From JBAIYU01 sp036763085 (GTDB lineage Bacteria; Bacillota; Negativicutes; DSM-1736; Dendrosporobacteraceae): a DNA stretch of 52,449 bases. The stretch spans positions 1 through 52,449 of the forward strand of contig NZ_JBAIYU010000025.1 of NCBI RefSeq assembly GCF_036763085.1, read 5' to 3'. The translations under genes were made by a program, and so were the position numbers. This document shows, piece after piece, positions 25,630-33,853 of this stretch. Numbering within the stretch: position 1 is the first letter of the stretch; every line of letters starts with the position of its first letter. The notes below the pieces were generated by a model. That model saw nothing but the letters and a program-made list of their open reading frames with translations. It had not been told where the DNA came from and made no database searches.

Positions 25630-26325
25630 ATGACAGCACTGCTTGAAATTGAGAACCTCGGTAAATCATTTACTATCCATAGTATAGACAAGCATATCCA
25701 TGCTTCCCAGCAAATTAATATTTCACTAAATAACGGCGAGTTTGTTGGAATTGTAGGTAAAAGCGGCAGCGGTAAATCAACAATCCTCAAATGTATTTAT
25801 CGGACTTATTCACCTAGCAACGGGGAAATATGGTACAATTCGCAAAAATTTGGCCGAATTAATATGGCTGCAGCCAGCGAAAGGCAGATTATCTATCTGC
25901 GACGCTATGAAATCGGTTATGTTTCACAGTTTCTGAGTGTAATGCCACGGACCACTGCTATTGAGATAGTGGAACAGGCTTTGCTTGATATGGGTTATGC
26001 CAAGGATTATTGTCGGCAACAGGCCGTTAAAATGCTTACCCACTTTGAATTAGATGAAGAACTCTGGGATAGTTATCCCACTAATTTTTCAGGCGGTGAA
26101 AAATTACGTCTCAACATTGCTCGAGCTATGGTGAAACGACCACGCTTACTGCTGCTTGATGAGCCTACTGCTAGTCTGGACAATGCTTCAAAAGTTAAAG
26201 TGAGAGAACTTATTGAGCAACTCAAAGCAGAAGGAACTACTATGTTGGGAATATTTCACGATATTGAATTTATGCAGGGGGTGTGTGATAAGCAATTTAA
26301 TATTTCGGCAGGTCAGTTGGTTTAA
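25630..26325 (+). CDS. phnL: C-P lyase ABC ATPase PhnL
   Basis: Second ABC-type ATPase of the C-P lyase complex, 231 aa. Motifs: Walker A GKSGSGKST, QFLSVMPRTTAIEIV, signature NFSGGEKLRLNIARAM, Walker B LLLLDEPTASLD and the switch histidine in GIFHDIEFM. GGGTGAGG lies before ATG 25630; the longer frame from 25573 overlaps the transferase gene and is rejected. The gene ends 48 bases before phnD. Confidence 0.93.
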   Translation: MTALLEIENLGKSFTIHSIDKHIHASQQINISLNNGEFVGIVGKSGSGKSTILKCIYRTYSPSNGEIWYNSQKFGRINMAAASERQIIYLRRYEIGYVSQFLSVMPRTTAIEIVEQALLDMGYAKDYCRQQAVKMLTHFELDEELWDSYPTNFSGGEKLRLNIARAMVKRPRLLLLDEPTASLDNASKVKVRELIEQLKAEGTTMLGIFHDIEFMQGVCDKQFNISAGQLV

Positions 26326-26373
26326 AGTCCTTATATTGTTTAAAAAAAATAAAACGTAAGGGGTATAACTATA

Positions 26374-27420
26374 ATGAAAAAACGTTTATTGGCTCTGGCT
26401 TTATTAGCAATCGTTGGATTAACATCATTAACTGGCTGTGGAAGTTCTAAAAATGCAGGTGTCACTGCTGAAAGTAAGGACATAGTCATGGTGTGGCTGC
26501 CTAATGAATCGAGTGAAGGACATAAGGGAGCACGGGAAGAAATCGGCAAGATTATCGAAAAGGCTACAGGCAAAAAGGTTGAGCATAAGCTAACAACTGA
26601 CTACGCTATTACTGTTGAAACATTAGCTAATAATAAAGCCGCATTAGCATATTTGGGACCACAAGGTTATGTCGAAGCTCATAATAAAAATGCTGCAGTT
26701 CTGCCATTGGTAGTGTCGAGTGGTCCTTCAGGCACAATAAATGATGCTGTATATTATTCGTGGCTTACTGTAAATAAAGGTGCGGAAGATGAATATAAAA
26801 GCAACAACACTTATGCAATAGATAAAATTGAAGGTAAGACAATGTCTTTTGTCTCCAACAGTTCGACATCAGGTTTTAAAGTACCAAGCTCCGGTATTGT
26901 AAAAAAGTTTTCTGCTGCCGATAAATGGAAAAATATTAAAGCTGCTGACCTAATGGAAGGCGGAAAAGATAAATTCTTCAAAGAAGTAATGTTTGGAGGA
27001 TCGCACCAAGGTGCAGCAGTAAACCTACTTACTGGCAAAGTTCAAGTGGCCGCATTCTGTGATGAGGTATTACGCCCTTATATTAAGCTAACAAGTGGGG
27101 AAGAAAATAAGGTAGGAGCAGTTTACGCCATTAAAGAAGGGGCAGGGGAGCCTTTCCAAAAATTAATTGGCAAAGAATACGTGGTTATTTCATCAACGCC
27201 AGTGCTAAACTCACCTCTTGTTATGAATACCAAAATGCTGTCGAAAGAAGACCAAGAAAAAATTCTAGCAGCCTTGACATCACCAGAGATAAATAACAAT
27301 CCTAAAGTGTTTGTTCCAAAAGGCCAAAACTTTACTGGCATGTTTAGCAAGACTAAAAATGAGCAATTTGTAAAAATCGATGACGCCTGGTTTCAGCCGA
27401 TACGCGATCTAACAAAATAA
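26374..27420 (+). CDS. phnD: Phosphonate-binding lipoprotein PhnD
   Basis: Substrate-binding protein of the phosphonate ABC importer, 348 aa. The N-terminus is a lipoprotein signal (MKKRLLALALLAIVGLTSL, then lipobox LTGC with C22). Mature-domain features: VWLPNESSEGHKGAREEIGK, AALAYLGPQGYV, FVSNSSTSGFKVPSSG and FGGSHQGAAVNLL. AAGGGGTA precedes the ATG. It starts the transport segment phnD-C-E-E. Lipid anchoring is expected in the cytoplasmic membrane. Confidence 0.94.
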   Translation: MKKRLLALALLAIVGLTSLTGCGSSKNAGVTAESKDIVMVWLPNESSEGHKGAREEIGKIIEKATGKKVEHKLTTDYAITVETLANNKAALAYLGPQGYVEAHNKNAAVLPLVVSSGPSGTINDAVYYSWLTVNKGAEDEYKSNNTYAIDKIEGKTMSFVSNSSTSGFKVPSSGIVKKFSAADKWKNIKAADLMEGGKDKFFKEVMFGGSHQGAAVNLLTGKVQVAAFCDEVLRPYIKLTSGEENKVGAVYAIKEGAGEPFQKLIGKEYVVISSTPVLNSPLVMNTKMLSKEDQEKILAALTSPEINNNPKVFVPKGQNFTGMFSKTKNEQFVKIDDAWFQPIRDLTK

Positions 27421-27451
27421 TTGATGCTGGTAAACGTAAGGAGAGTAATTG

Positions 27452-28213
27452 ATGACAGTACTAGAATGCAAGAACCTATATAAGGAATATAAAGATACAA
27501 TCGCCCTAAGCAATATCAATTTTTCTGTAAATAGAGGAGAGTTAGTATCAATAATAGGACCATCTGGTGCTGGCAAGTCAACACTTCTTCGCTGCATTAA
27601 CCGCATGATAGAGGCTACAAGCGGCCAGATTATATTTGATGGCGTTAATGTTTTAGAACTGAATAAAACAGAACTTAGAAAACAACGCACAAAAATCGGA
27701 ATGATTTTTCAGCACTATAATCTTGTTAACCGTCTTAGTGTAATTGAGAATGTTTTACATGGACGATTGGGCTATAAATCAACTTTATCCGGAGTTCTTG
27801 GTCGTTATAGCGAGGCGGAAAAAGTGCAGGCTTTTGGCATTCTAGCAAGACTTGGTCTGCAGGAACATGCTTATAAACGTTGTGATGAGCTGAGTGGTGG
27901 TCAAAAACAGCGCGTGGGTATTGCCCGCGCGCTGATCCAAGACCCTAAGCTGGTGCTATGTGATGAACCGATAGCGTCACTTGATCCCAGTTCGGCGAAA
28001 GTTATTATGGATTATTTAAAAGATATTAATCGTGATATGGGCATAACATGTCTAGTCAACTTACATCAAGTTGATGTAGCCTTGCGGTATTCTGATAGAA
28101 TTATTGGAATCCGCGGCGGCCGAATTATTTATGCTGGCGTGCCAGCTGAACTTAAAGAAGAAACAATTCATGAAATTTATGGCTCGAAGCAGGGCGAACT
28201 AATAATAGATTAG
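27452..28213 (+). CDS. phnC: Phosphonate import ATP-binding protein PhnC
   Basis: ABC importer ATPase, 253 aa. Walker A GPSGAGKST, MIFQHYNLVNRLSVIENVLHG (the PhnC-typical Q-loop run), signature ELSGGQKQRVGIARAL, Walker B LVLCDEPIASLDP and VNLHQVDVAL. TAAGGAGAG lies 7 bases before ATG 27452, chosen over TTG 27449. It works with PhnD and the two PhnE permeases. Confidence 0.95.
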   Translation: MTVLECKNLYKEYKDTIALSNINFSVNRGELVSIIGPSGAGKSTLLRCINRMIEATSGQIIFDGVNVLELNKTELRKQRTKIGMIFQHYNLVNRLSVIENVLHGRLGYKSTLSGVLGRYSEAEKVQAFGILARLGLQEHAYKRCDELSGGQKQRVGIARALIQDPKLVLCDEPIASLDPSSAKVIMDYLKDINRDMGITCLVNLHQVDVALRYSDRIIGIRGGRIIYAGVPAELKEETIHEIYGSKQGELIID

Positions 28214-28224
28214 GAGTGTAAGAA

Positions 28225-29001
28225 ATGGGAATAGAAATTGCCCAAAATCGTCAACGCAATATTACTCTCATGTTTATATTCTTGATTATTCTATCTGCCG
28301 CATCTATGCAGATAACTGAGTTTAACCTAGTAGATGCTATAACGGCTATCCCTAACGCTATGACCTGGATGATTGCTAACTTTTATCCTAATGCCCAATC
28401 CTTAGATAACCTTCCTTCAATACTATCTAAACTTAAAGAAACAGTACTCTTAGCAATAGTCACCACAACTACTGCCAGCATATTTGCTTTGTTGTTTGCT
28501 TTGATGAGCACACGATCAAATTTGATATTAACAATGACCTGTCGGTTAATCGCGTCATTTTTTCGTAATGTACCAGATACAGTTTGGGCCATAGTGCTGC
28601 TTTTGTCGTTCGGACAAAATATAGTTTCCGGTTATTTTGCCTTATTTTTTGCAACATTTGGCTTTTTGACAAGGTCCTTTATCGAAACAATTGAAGAAGT
28701 AAGTACAAGTTCAGTCGAAGCTTTAGAGGCGACAGGCGCAACCTATTTCCAAGTAGTATTTCAAGCTATAATGCCGTCGAGTATTACACAGATAATAAGC
28801 TGGGTTTTGTTTATGATAGAGACCAATATTCGCAGCTCTACTCTTGTCGGTATGCTTACAGGCACAGGTGTTGGACATTTATTCAACTTATACTATAAAA
28901 GCTTTGATTATAATAGTGCCAGCTTGGTAGTAGTGCTGATAATAATTGTAATAATCGCCATCGAATATATCTCTAATTACATAAGAAGGGTGATTTTATA
29001 A
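28225..29001 (+). CDS. phnE: Phosphonate ABC permease PhnE, first copy
   Basis: Inner-membrane permease of 258 aa with about six membrane segments. The EAA loop that contacts the ATPase reads EALEATGATYFQVVFQAIMPSS. FFRNVPDTVWAIVLLLSFG and GHLFNLYYKSFDYNSASLV are typical of PhnE. Its TAA overlaps the ATG of the second permease by one base. The two products probably form a heterodimeric channel. Confidence 0.93.
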   Translation: MGIEIAQNRQRNITLMFIFLIILSAASMQITEFNLVDAITAIPNAMTWMIANFYPNAQSLDNLPSILSKLKETVLLAIVTTTTASIFALLFALMSTRSNLILTMTCRLIASFFRNVPDTVWAIVLLLSFGQNIVSGYFALFFATFGFLTRSFIETIEEVSTSSVEALEATGATYFQVVFQAIMPSSITQIISWVLFMIETNIRSSTLVGMLTGTGVGHLFNLYYKSFDYNSASLVVVLIIIVIIAIEYISNYIRRVIL

Positions 29002-29837
29002 TGGAATTATGTTTAGATAATCATGTAATTCGAGACCGGCAAGGCCAGATACGGACAAAGACGTTTGACAAAAGGCAGAATATAATTAGTTATACAATTG
29101 CCGTATTGACTTTGCTAACATTTTATGGAGTGCTAACTTTTGACTATAAACAGCTGGATTTTTGGAATGCTTTACAGCAGACTGCGGAAAATGTAATTAT
29201 TATGTTTACGCAGCCACAAGCTACACACTTCACGTTAGCTGAAGCCGGCTATCAAGTCTTAGTAACTATAGGCTTGGCTTTTTTAACTACTATGATTGGA
29301 GCGGTTTTAGCAATTTTCTTTGGACTTCTAGCTGCAAGAAATTTGAGTAATAAGCTAATATCTGATTTAATAAAAGGGGTTGTAGCCTTTATTAGAGCCG
29401 TGCCAACAGTGCTATGGGTGCTAATTTTTGCAGTAGCTGCTGGCCTAGGTAGTGTCGCAGCTGTGCTTGGACTTAGTTTTCACAGTGTGGGATATTTGAT
29501 AAAAACATATTCAGAGTCTTTTGAAGAACTTGATGAAGGTGTTATCGAAGCATTAAAGGCCAGCGGTGCAAACTGGTGGCAAATTGTGTTTCAGGCAGTT
29601 ATTCCATCATCACAAACCTATTTAATGGCGTGGACCTTTATACGATTTGAAATTAATTTCGCCAACGCTGTAGCTATGGGGGCAGCAGCGGGAGCAGGCG
29701 GAATTGGTTACGAGCTGTTTATGGCTGGGAATTTTTATTTTAGTAGTCGTGAACTAGGGGTAATAACATATTTTATTTTAGCATTTGCAATAATTCTTGA
29801 AATTTGTTCAAGCAAGCTTAAAGCAAAACTTAAGTGA
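29001..29837 (+). CDS. phnE: Phosphonate ABC permease PhnE, second copy
   Basis: Paralogue of the preceding gene, 278 aa, with a longer N-terminal cytoplasmic tail (about 30 residues) before the first membrane helix. The EAA loop reads EALKASGANWWQIVFQAVIPSS, and FIRAVPTVLWVLIFAVAAG matches the PhnE pore region. It is the last transport gene; the PHP-IMPase fusion begins 32 bases later. Confidence 0.93.
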   Translation: MELCLDNHVIRDRQGQIRTKTFDKRQNIISYTIAVLTLLTFYGVLTFDYKQLDFWNALQQTAENVIIMFTQPQATHFTLAEAGYQVLVTIGLAFLTTMIGAVLAIFFGLLAARNLSNKLISDLIKGVVAFIRAVPTVLWVLIFAVAAGLGSVAAVLGLSFHSVGYLIKTYSESFEELDEGVIEALKASGANWWQIVFQAVIPSSQTYLMAWTFIRFEINFANAVAMGAAAGAGGIGYELFMAGNFYFSSRELGVITYFILAFAIILEICSSKLKAKLK

Positions 29838-29869
29838 TAAAAGGTGAGCGTATGTAAAGGAAGGTAATA

Positions 29870-31489
29870 ATGAAAATAGATCTTCATATTCATACAGATA
29901 TATCAGATGGTTCGTTAAACATTTTTGAGACACTAGTCCTTGCAAAGAAAAATGGGCTAACTCATATAGCTATAACTAATCATGATACAGTTGAAGGTCT
30001 GCAGCAAGCTATTTATATAGGTACCAAAATGGGTATAAAGGTAATACCTGGAGTGGAAATTTCAGCCGTAGATAAAATTACTAGGAAAAAAATTCATATA
30101 CTTGGTTATAATTTTAATTTAAAAGCACCTAATATTACTAAATTGTGCCAACCTCTTTTAGAACAACGCCTGCAAAAATCATTATGGCAAATAGAGCAGC
30201 TCATAGCTCATGGCTACAATATAAATAAAGACGAAATAAATCGGGAACGTGCTGGCAGAGCTAGTTACAAACAACATATAATGTCCTATCTAGTAAAGCA
30301 GGGCTATACGGACAACATATACTCTCCCTTATATGAGGAATTGTTTAAGGGTAGAGGCATATGTGCTGGTGAGATTGAATATGTAGATGTTACAGAAGCT
30401 GTACGGGCTATAAAAGCAGATGGCGGTATAGCTGTTTTGGCTCATCCGGGTTATCAAAGCACTTATTGCATCGTTGAGCAGCTAATTAGCGCAGGACTCG
30501 ACGGTATTGAGTTATATCATGAGATGCATACTGCCGATGATCACGAAAAAATTAAACAACTGGCCGATAAAAATAATCTCATTTTAACTGGCGGCAGTGA
30601 CTTTCATGGCGACTACGGAACTACAACCGAGCTCGGACAATTGCTTTGCCCTATAGAAACACTGAGTTATTTTGAAAGCCAAGAAGATAAGTATGTTCAT
30701 TTTATGAAGAGTTTGGCTTATCAGTCTGGCGAAAAATTGCGCCAGGTTGCAACCAGACAAAAGCAAATTTCTTTAAAAGAAGATGAACTATGTAACTTAG
30801 TTACTAATTTTGATATAGAAATAGAAAAATTTATTGTAGCTAAAATTAAGTCAGAATTTCCTGCTCATGGTTTTATAACAGAAGAAAATACTGTGGAAGC
30901 ATCTAGCAATTGTAGTTACACCTGGATTATTGACCCTATTGATGGCACGACCAACTTCATAAGTTTTGGTCAGGATTTTGCTGTCTCTATTGCACTGTAC
31001 AAGAACCAACAGCCATACATAGGAGTAGTATATGATGTAATGGCGGATGACTTATACTTGGGCATAACTCGTAAAGGGGCATGGATAAATGACCTCCCTT
31101 TAGAACGGAAGCCCCCGATCGAAAATTTATCTGAGGCAATAGTTGATTGCAGTCTTAATACAATTAACCGATTCATACTTGAACATAACATCAAATTTTC
31201 GGCATTAATTAACCATATACGTGGTCATCGATCATACGGTGTTGCTTCGATCGCAATCTGTAAATTAGCTACTGGACTCCTTAGTGCTTATATCTCAGCA
31301 AAACTTAGTATTTGGGACTATGCAGCTGCAGCCATTATACTCACCGAAATGCAAGGCAGTTATTCTATTCTCAGTAGCTATGGAAGGAATTTAGAGTCTC
31401 ATCAAAAGCTTGTATTTATAGCTTGTGAAAACAGACTTTTATTACAGCAATTACAAGATAAGCTAATGCAATTGAGAGAAGAAAAGTGA
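29870..31489 (+). CDS. PHP phosphodiesterase fused to inositol monophosphatase-like domain
   Basis: A 539-aa fusion that closes the phn operon. Residues 1-275 are a PHP domain (DLHIHTDISDG, TNHDTVEGL, GVEISA, VLAHPG, GGSDFHG). Residues 290-530 are an IMPase domain with the full metal site: EEN at 338-340, DPIDGT at 355-360 and WD ending at D483. Eggerthella lenta PhnPP, a PHP enzyme, hydrolyses ribose 1,2-cyclic phosphate 5-phosphate to ribose 5-phosphate; this domain likely does the same, since phnP and phnN are absent. The IMPase part may remove a phosphate from an intermediate. AAAGGAAGG precedes the ATG. Confidence 0.85.
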   Translation: MKIDLHIHTDISDGSLNIFETLVLAKKNGLTHIAITNHDTVEGLQQAIYIGTKMGIKVIPGVEISAVDKITRKKIHILGYNFNLKAPNITKLCQPLLEQRLQKSLWQIEQLIAHGYNINKDEINRERAGRASYKQHIMSYLVKQGYTDNIYSPLYEELFKGRGICAGEIEYVDVTEAVRAIKADGGIAVLAHPGYQSTYCIVEQLISAGLDGIELYHEMHTADDHEKIKQLADKNNLILTGGSDFHGDYGTTTELGQLLCPIETLSYFESQEDKYVHFMKSLAYQSGEKLRQVATRQKQISLKEDELCNLVTNFDIEIEKFIVAKIKSEFPAHGFITEENTVEASSNCSYTWIIDPIDGTTNFISFGQDFAVSIALYKNQQPYIGVVYDVMADDLYLGITRKGAWINDLPLERKPPIENLSEAIVDCSLNTINRFILEHNIKFSALINHIRGHRSYGVASIAICKLATGLLSAYISAKLSIWDYAAAAIILTEMQGSYSILSSYGRNLESHQKLVFIACENRLLLQQLQDKLMQLREEK

Positions 31490-31630
31490 TAAAATTAAAT
31501 GTACTATATTTTGATTTTGGGGAAATGAATTTTAAATACTATAAATGTCGAATAGGAACAAATAACGATTGTATGATCACTGGCGAGTGATGTGTAGTAA
31601 TCTTTTAGTAATTATTATAATACTTACTAA

Positions 31631-31690
31631 AAGAGGAGCTGGTTCAGATAGATCCAAAAAGATATCTGAACCAGCTCCTCTTGCTTTTTG
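31631..31690 (+). terminator. Strong terminator closing the phn operon
   Basis: A 20-bp perfect stem (left arm 31631-31650, right arm 31663-31682) with a 12-base loop is followed by GCTTTTTG. The surrounding gene-free stretch (31490-31812) holds nothing else recognisable. Confidence 0.9.
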
Positions 31691-31812
31691 TTATAGTTTA
31701 AGTTTAAGCCTGAATTTTTATTTCTTCACGATAGGTTAGTCCATTTATATTTACAAGAATATCTATAATATATAATGTTAAGTAGTAAATTTCCAGTAAG
31801 AGGTGAACCAAA

Positions 31813-32799
31813 ATTAAAACTATAAAGATAATTGCAATAGGGGATTCAATAACTTATGGTTTTCCATACTCACAAGATCAATCCTGGTTTAATATAGCGG
31901 CGAAAGAGTTTCGAATAGAGTATTACAATAAAGGAATCAACGGAGATACCACTTCTGGGATGCTGAATCGCTTTGCCAAGGAAGTTATTTTAAATAACCC
32001 ATCGCATGTCATAATTATGGGCGGGACAAATGATGCATATTGCTGCACAAAAGCTGATTGTGTTCTTAGTAATATCAAAGAAATGGTAGAGTTAGCTTTG
32101 CAACATTCCATTATGCCAATTATAGGTCTCCCAATACCCTGTAACGATAGCTTTGAGGAAACATTACTTAGTCAGTATCGTGAAAAAATCCGGGAATTTG
32201 CAATAATCAATAATGTCGTCTACATTGATTTTCATAAGGAAATGGCAGATCGTACCGGGTCAAAGCTAAAGCCAGCATTGCATTGTGACGGCATACATCC
32301 TTCAGTAGCTGGATATCGAAAAATGGCTGATACTGCAATTAGTTCGCTTATAAAGATCACAAGTAATTTTACAATATACAAACCTTCTAAAGCTGACTAT
32401 CCATGTCTTATCAAGATTTGGGAAGACTCTGTTCGAGCTACTCATAATTTTATTACGGAGGAAGATATAAACTATTATAAGCCTTTAATTTTAAACAATT
32501 ATTTCGATGCAATAGATTTGTATTGTTATAAAGATAGAACAGGCAAAATTGTTGGCTTTATAGGCTTAGACGGAGATAAGGTAGAAATGCTGTTTATAGA
32601 TCCCGCTATGCGAAATACAGGTATTGGGAAGAAACTGTTAACTTATGCAATCACAAAATACAATGTAATTAAAGTAGATGTTAACGAACAGAATGAACAT
32701 GCGGTTGGATTTTACCAACGTATGGGTTTTCGTATTGTTAATCGCTCGGATACTGATGCATGTGGCAAAAATTATCCAATTTTATCTATGGAGCTCTAA
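31813..32799 (+). CDS. SGNH hydrolase-GNAT acetyltransferase fusion
   Basis: Two enzyme domains in about 328 aa. The first (to about residue 185) is a GDSL/SGNH esterase: IAIGDSITYGF (block I, catalytic Ser), IMGGTNDAY (block III) and CDGIHPSVAGY (block V, Asp-His). The second is a GNAT acetyltransferase with VEMLFIDPAMRNTGIGKKLL and HAVGFYQRMGFRIV. The GDS block lies upstream of the first ATG (31960), so the gene must begin earlier; AGAGGTGA leads to an ATT at 31813, the only fitting start. It may edit or add acyl groups on one substrate; target unknown. Confidence 0.78.
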   Translation: MKTIKIIAIGDSITYGFPYSQDQSWFNIAAKEFRIEYYNKGINGDTTSGMLNRFAKEVILNNPSHVIIMGGTNDAYCCTKADCVLSNIKEMVELALQHSIMPIIGLPIPCNDSFEETLLSQYREKIREFAIINNVVYIDFHKEMADRTGSKLKPALHCDGIHPSVAGYRKMADTAISSLIKITSNFTIYKPSKADYPCLIKIWEDSVRATHNFITEEDINYYKPLILNNYFDAIDLYCYKDRTGKIVGFIGLDGDKVEMLFIDPAMRNTGIGKKLLTYAITKYNVIKVDVNEQNEHAVGFYQRMGFRIVNRSDTDACGKNYPILSMEL

Positions 32800-32845
32800 A
32801 ACAGCTAGATGCGAATAATTGTATAACTACCTAAAGATATAAAAC

Positions 32846-32885
32846 ACTAGCAGCTATCAGATATTTCTGGTAGCTGCTAGTATTT
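32846..32885 (+). terminator. Terminator after the SGNH-GNAT gene
   Basis: ACTAGCAGCTATCAG pairs with CTGGTAGCTGCTAGT around ATATTT, followed by ATTTATT. One G-T pair is present. Confidence 0.75.
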
Positions 32886-33003
32886 ATTGGTTAAGAAATA
32901 AATAAAACCATAGATTAAATGATTTTCACCTGTACCTTAAAGTCATCATTAAACAGAATATAGCTTTTTATAGTCCTCTAGTCCTACATATAGGTAAAAA
33001 GTC

Positions 33004-33032
33004 TTGACTATTCATGTCGCAAAATGTAAAAT
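33004..33032 (+). promoter_or_regulatory. Sigma-A promoter of the LysM gene
   Basis: TTGACT (33004-33009) and TAAAAT (33027-33032) with a 17-base spacer; the start site would be near 33039, giving a leader of about 78 bases. Confidence 0.55.
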
Positions 33033-33116
33033 TGTAGTAAATAATGAAATATTTTGGTAAGTCATATGCTATAAGAATACTAGATCTACCATTGTTAAAA
33101 CAGGAGGCTTTTACAT

Positions 33117-33563
33117 ATGATCTTCTATAGAGTAGTAAATATCTTCTTAGATATCATTTATTATTGTCAGGAACAAATACGATTTGCGTCTAGACCGAAA
33201 GTTGCTAAATATGCCAATAGACCAAATCTTACAGCATTTCAGAAGAATAAAATGTCAAGTTATTATGAAAAAAAATATAATAAAATCAAGATCAATTATA
33301 TTTCATCCGCTATTATTGGAATACTTTTTATTGGACTTCTGGGTACGGCTTTTGGAGCACAAGATAAACCCGCCAAAGCCTATATAAATGTGCAAGTAGA
33401 AAGTGGAGACACCGTATGGAGTATTGCTTCAAAGTATTCAACAAATAAAGAAGATATTAGAGAAATTATTTATGAAATTAAGACAATTAATGGACTTGAT
33501 CAAAACGCACGCGTTAACGATGGGCAAATACTAAAAGTACCTGTTGTTGCGAACTCACAATAG
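33117..33563 (+). CDS. Membrane-anchored LysM domain protein
   Basis: A 148-aa protein with a basic N-terminal region (about 60 residues), one membrane segment (YISSAIIGILFIGLLGTAFG, about 60-80) and a C-terminal LysM domain (VQVESGDTVWSIASKYSTN to NDGQILKVPV). LysM binds peptidoglycan, so the tail should face the wall. The layout resembles YneA-type division inhibitors, but those are shorter and sit next to lexA, and no LexA box is seen here. AGGAGG precedes the ATG. Confidence 0.78.
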   Translation: MIFYRVVNIFLDIIYYCQEQIRFASRPKVAKYANRPNLTAFQKNKMSSYYEKKYNKIKINYISSAIIGILFIGLLGTAFGAQDKPAKAYINVQVESGDTVWSIASKYSTNKEDIREIIYEIKTINGLDQNARVNDGQILKVPVVANSQ

Positions 33564-33583
33564 TGTTTAGTTTTACTAATCAA

Positions 33584-33628
33584 ATAAACCTAGAGTCTAC
33601 CTCAATAGGCTCTAGGTTTATTTTTAAT
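33584..33628 (+). terminator. Terminator after the LysM gene
   Basis: AATAAACCTAGAG and CC pair with GG and CTCTAGGTTTATT, followed by TTTAATTT. Confidence 0.8.
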
Positions 33629-33806
33629 TTATAGCACTTATCATGTGCTTATATTAGTGCCAGTACATTTAAAAGACCTTCATAAACCAATAAACCTAGA
33701 TGAATAAAAAAGAAAATGCCTATTCGGAGAAATAATGAATTCAAAGGAACTGTATATTAACAGGAATGCCATTTCGCTGATTTTTAATGAAGATAGTTAA
33801 ATGCTA

Positions 33807-33815
33807 TGCTATAAT
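33807..33815 (+). promoter_or_regulatory. Extended -10 promoter of the molybdoenzyme operon
   Basis: TGCTATAAT is a perfect extended -10 element 39 bases before the start codon. No good -35 is seen, which fits a promoter that needs an activator or relies on the TG extension. The 33564-33844 gap otherwise holds only the LysM terminator. Confidence 0.45.
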
Positions 33816-33853
33816 CATAATTATGTTTAATATTTATGTAAGGAGTGGAGTCG

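Noticed and set aside
33004..33563. LysM gene as an SOS-controlled yneA
   Set aside because: No Firmicute LexA box (CGAAC-N4-GTTCG type) is visible and no lexA lies beside it, so the label was not applied.
33735..33800. 21-codon ORF with a GGAG site before the molybdoenzyme promoter
   Set aside because: It is too short and unsupported, and no conserved feature is seen.
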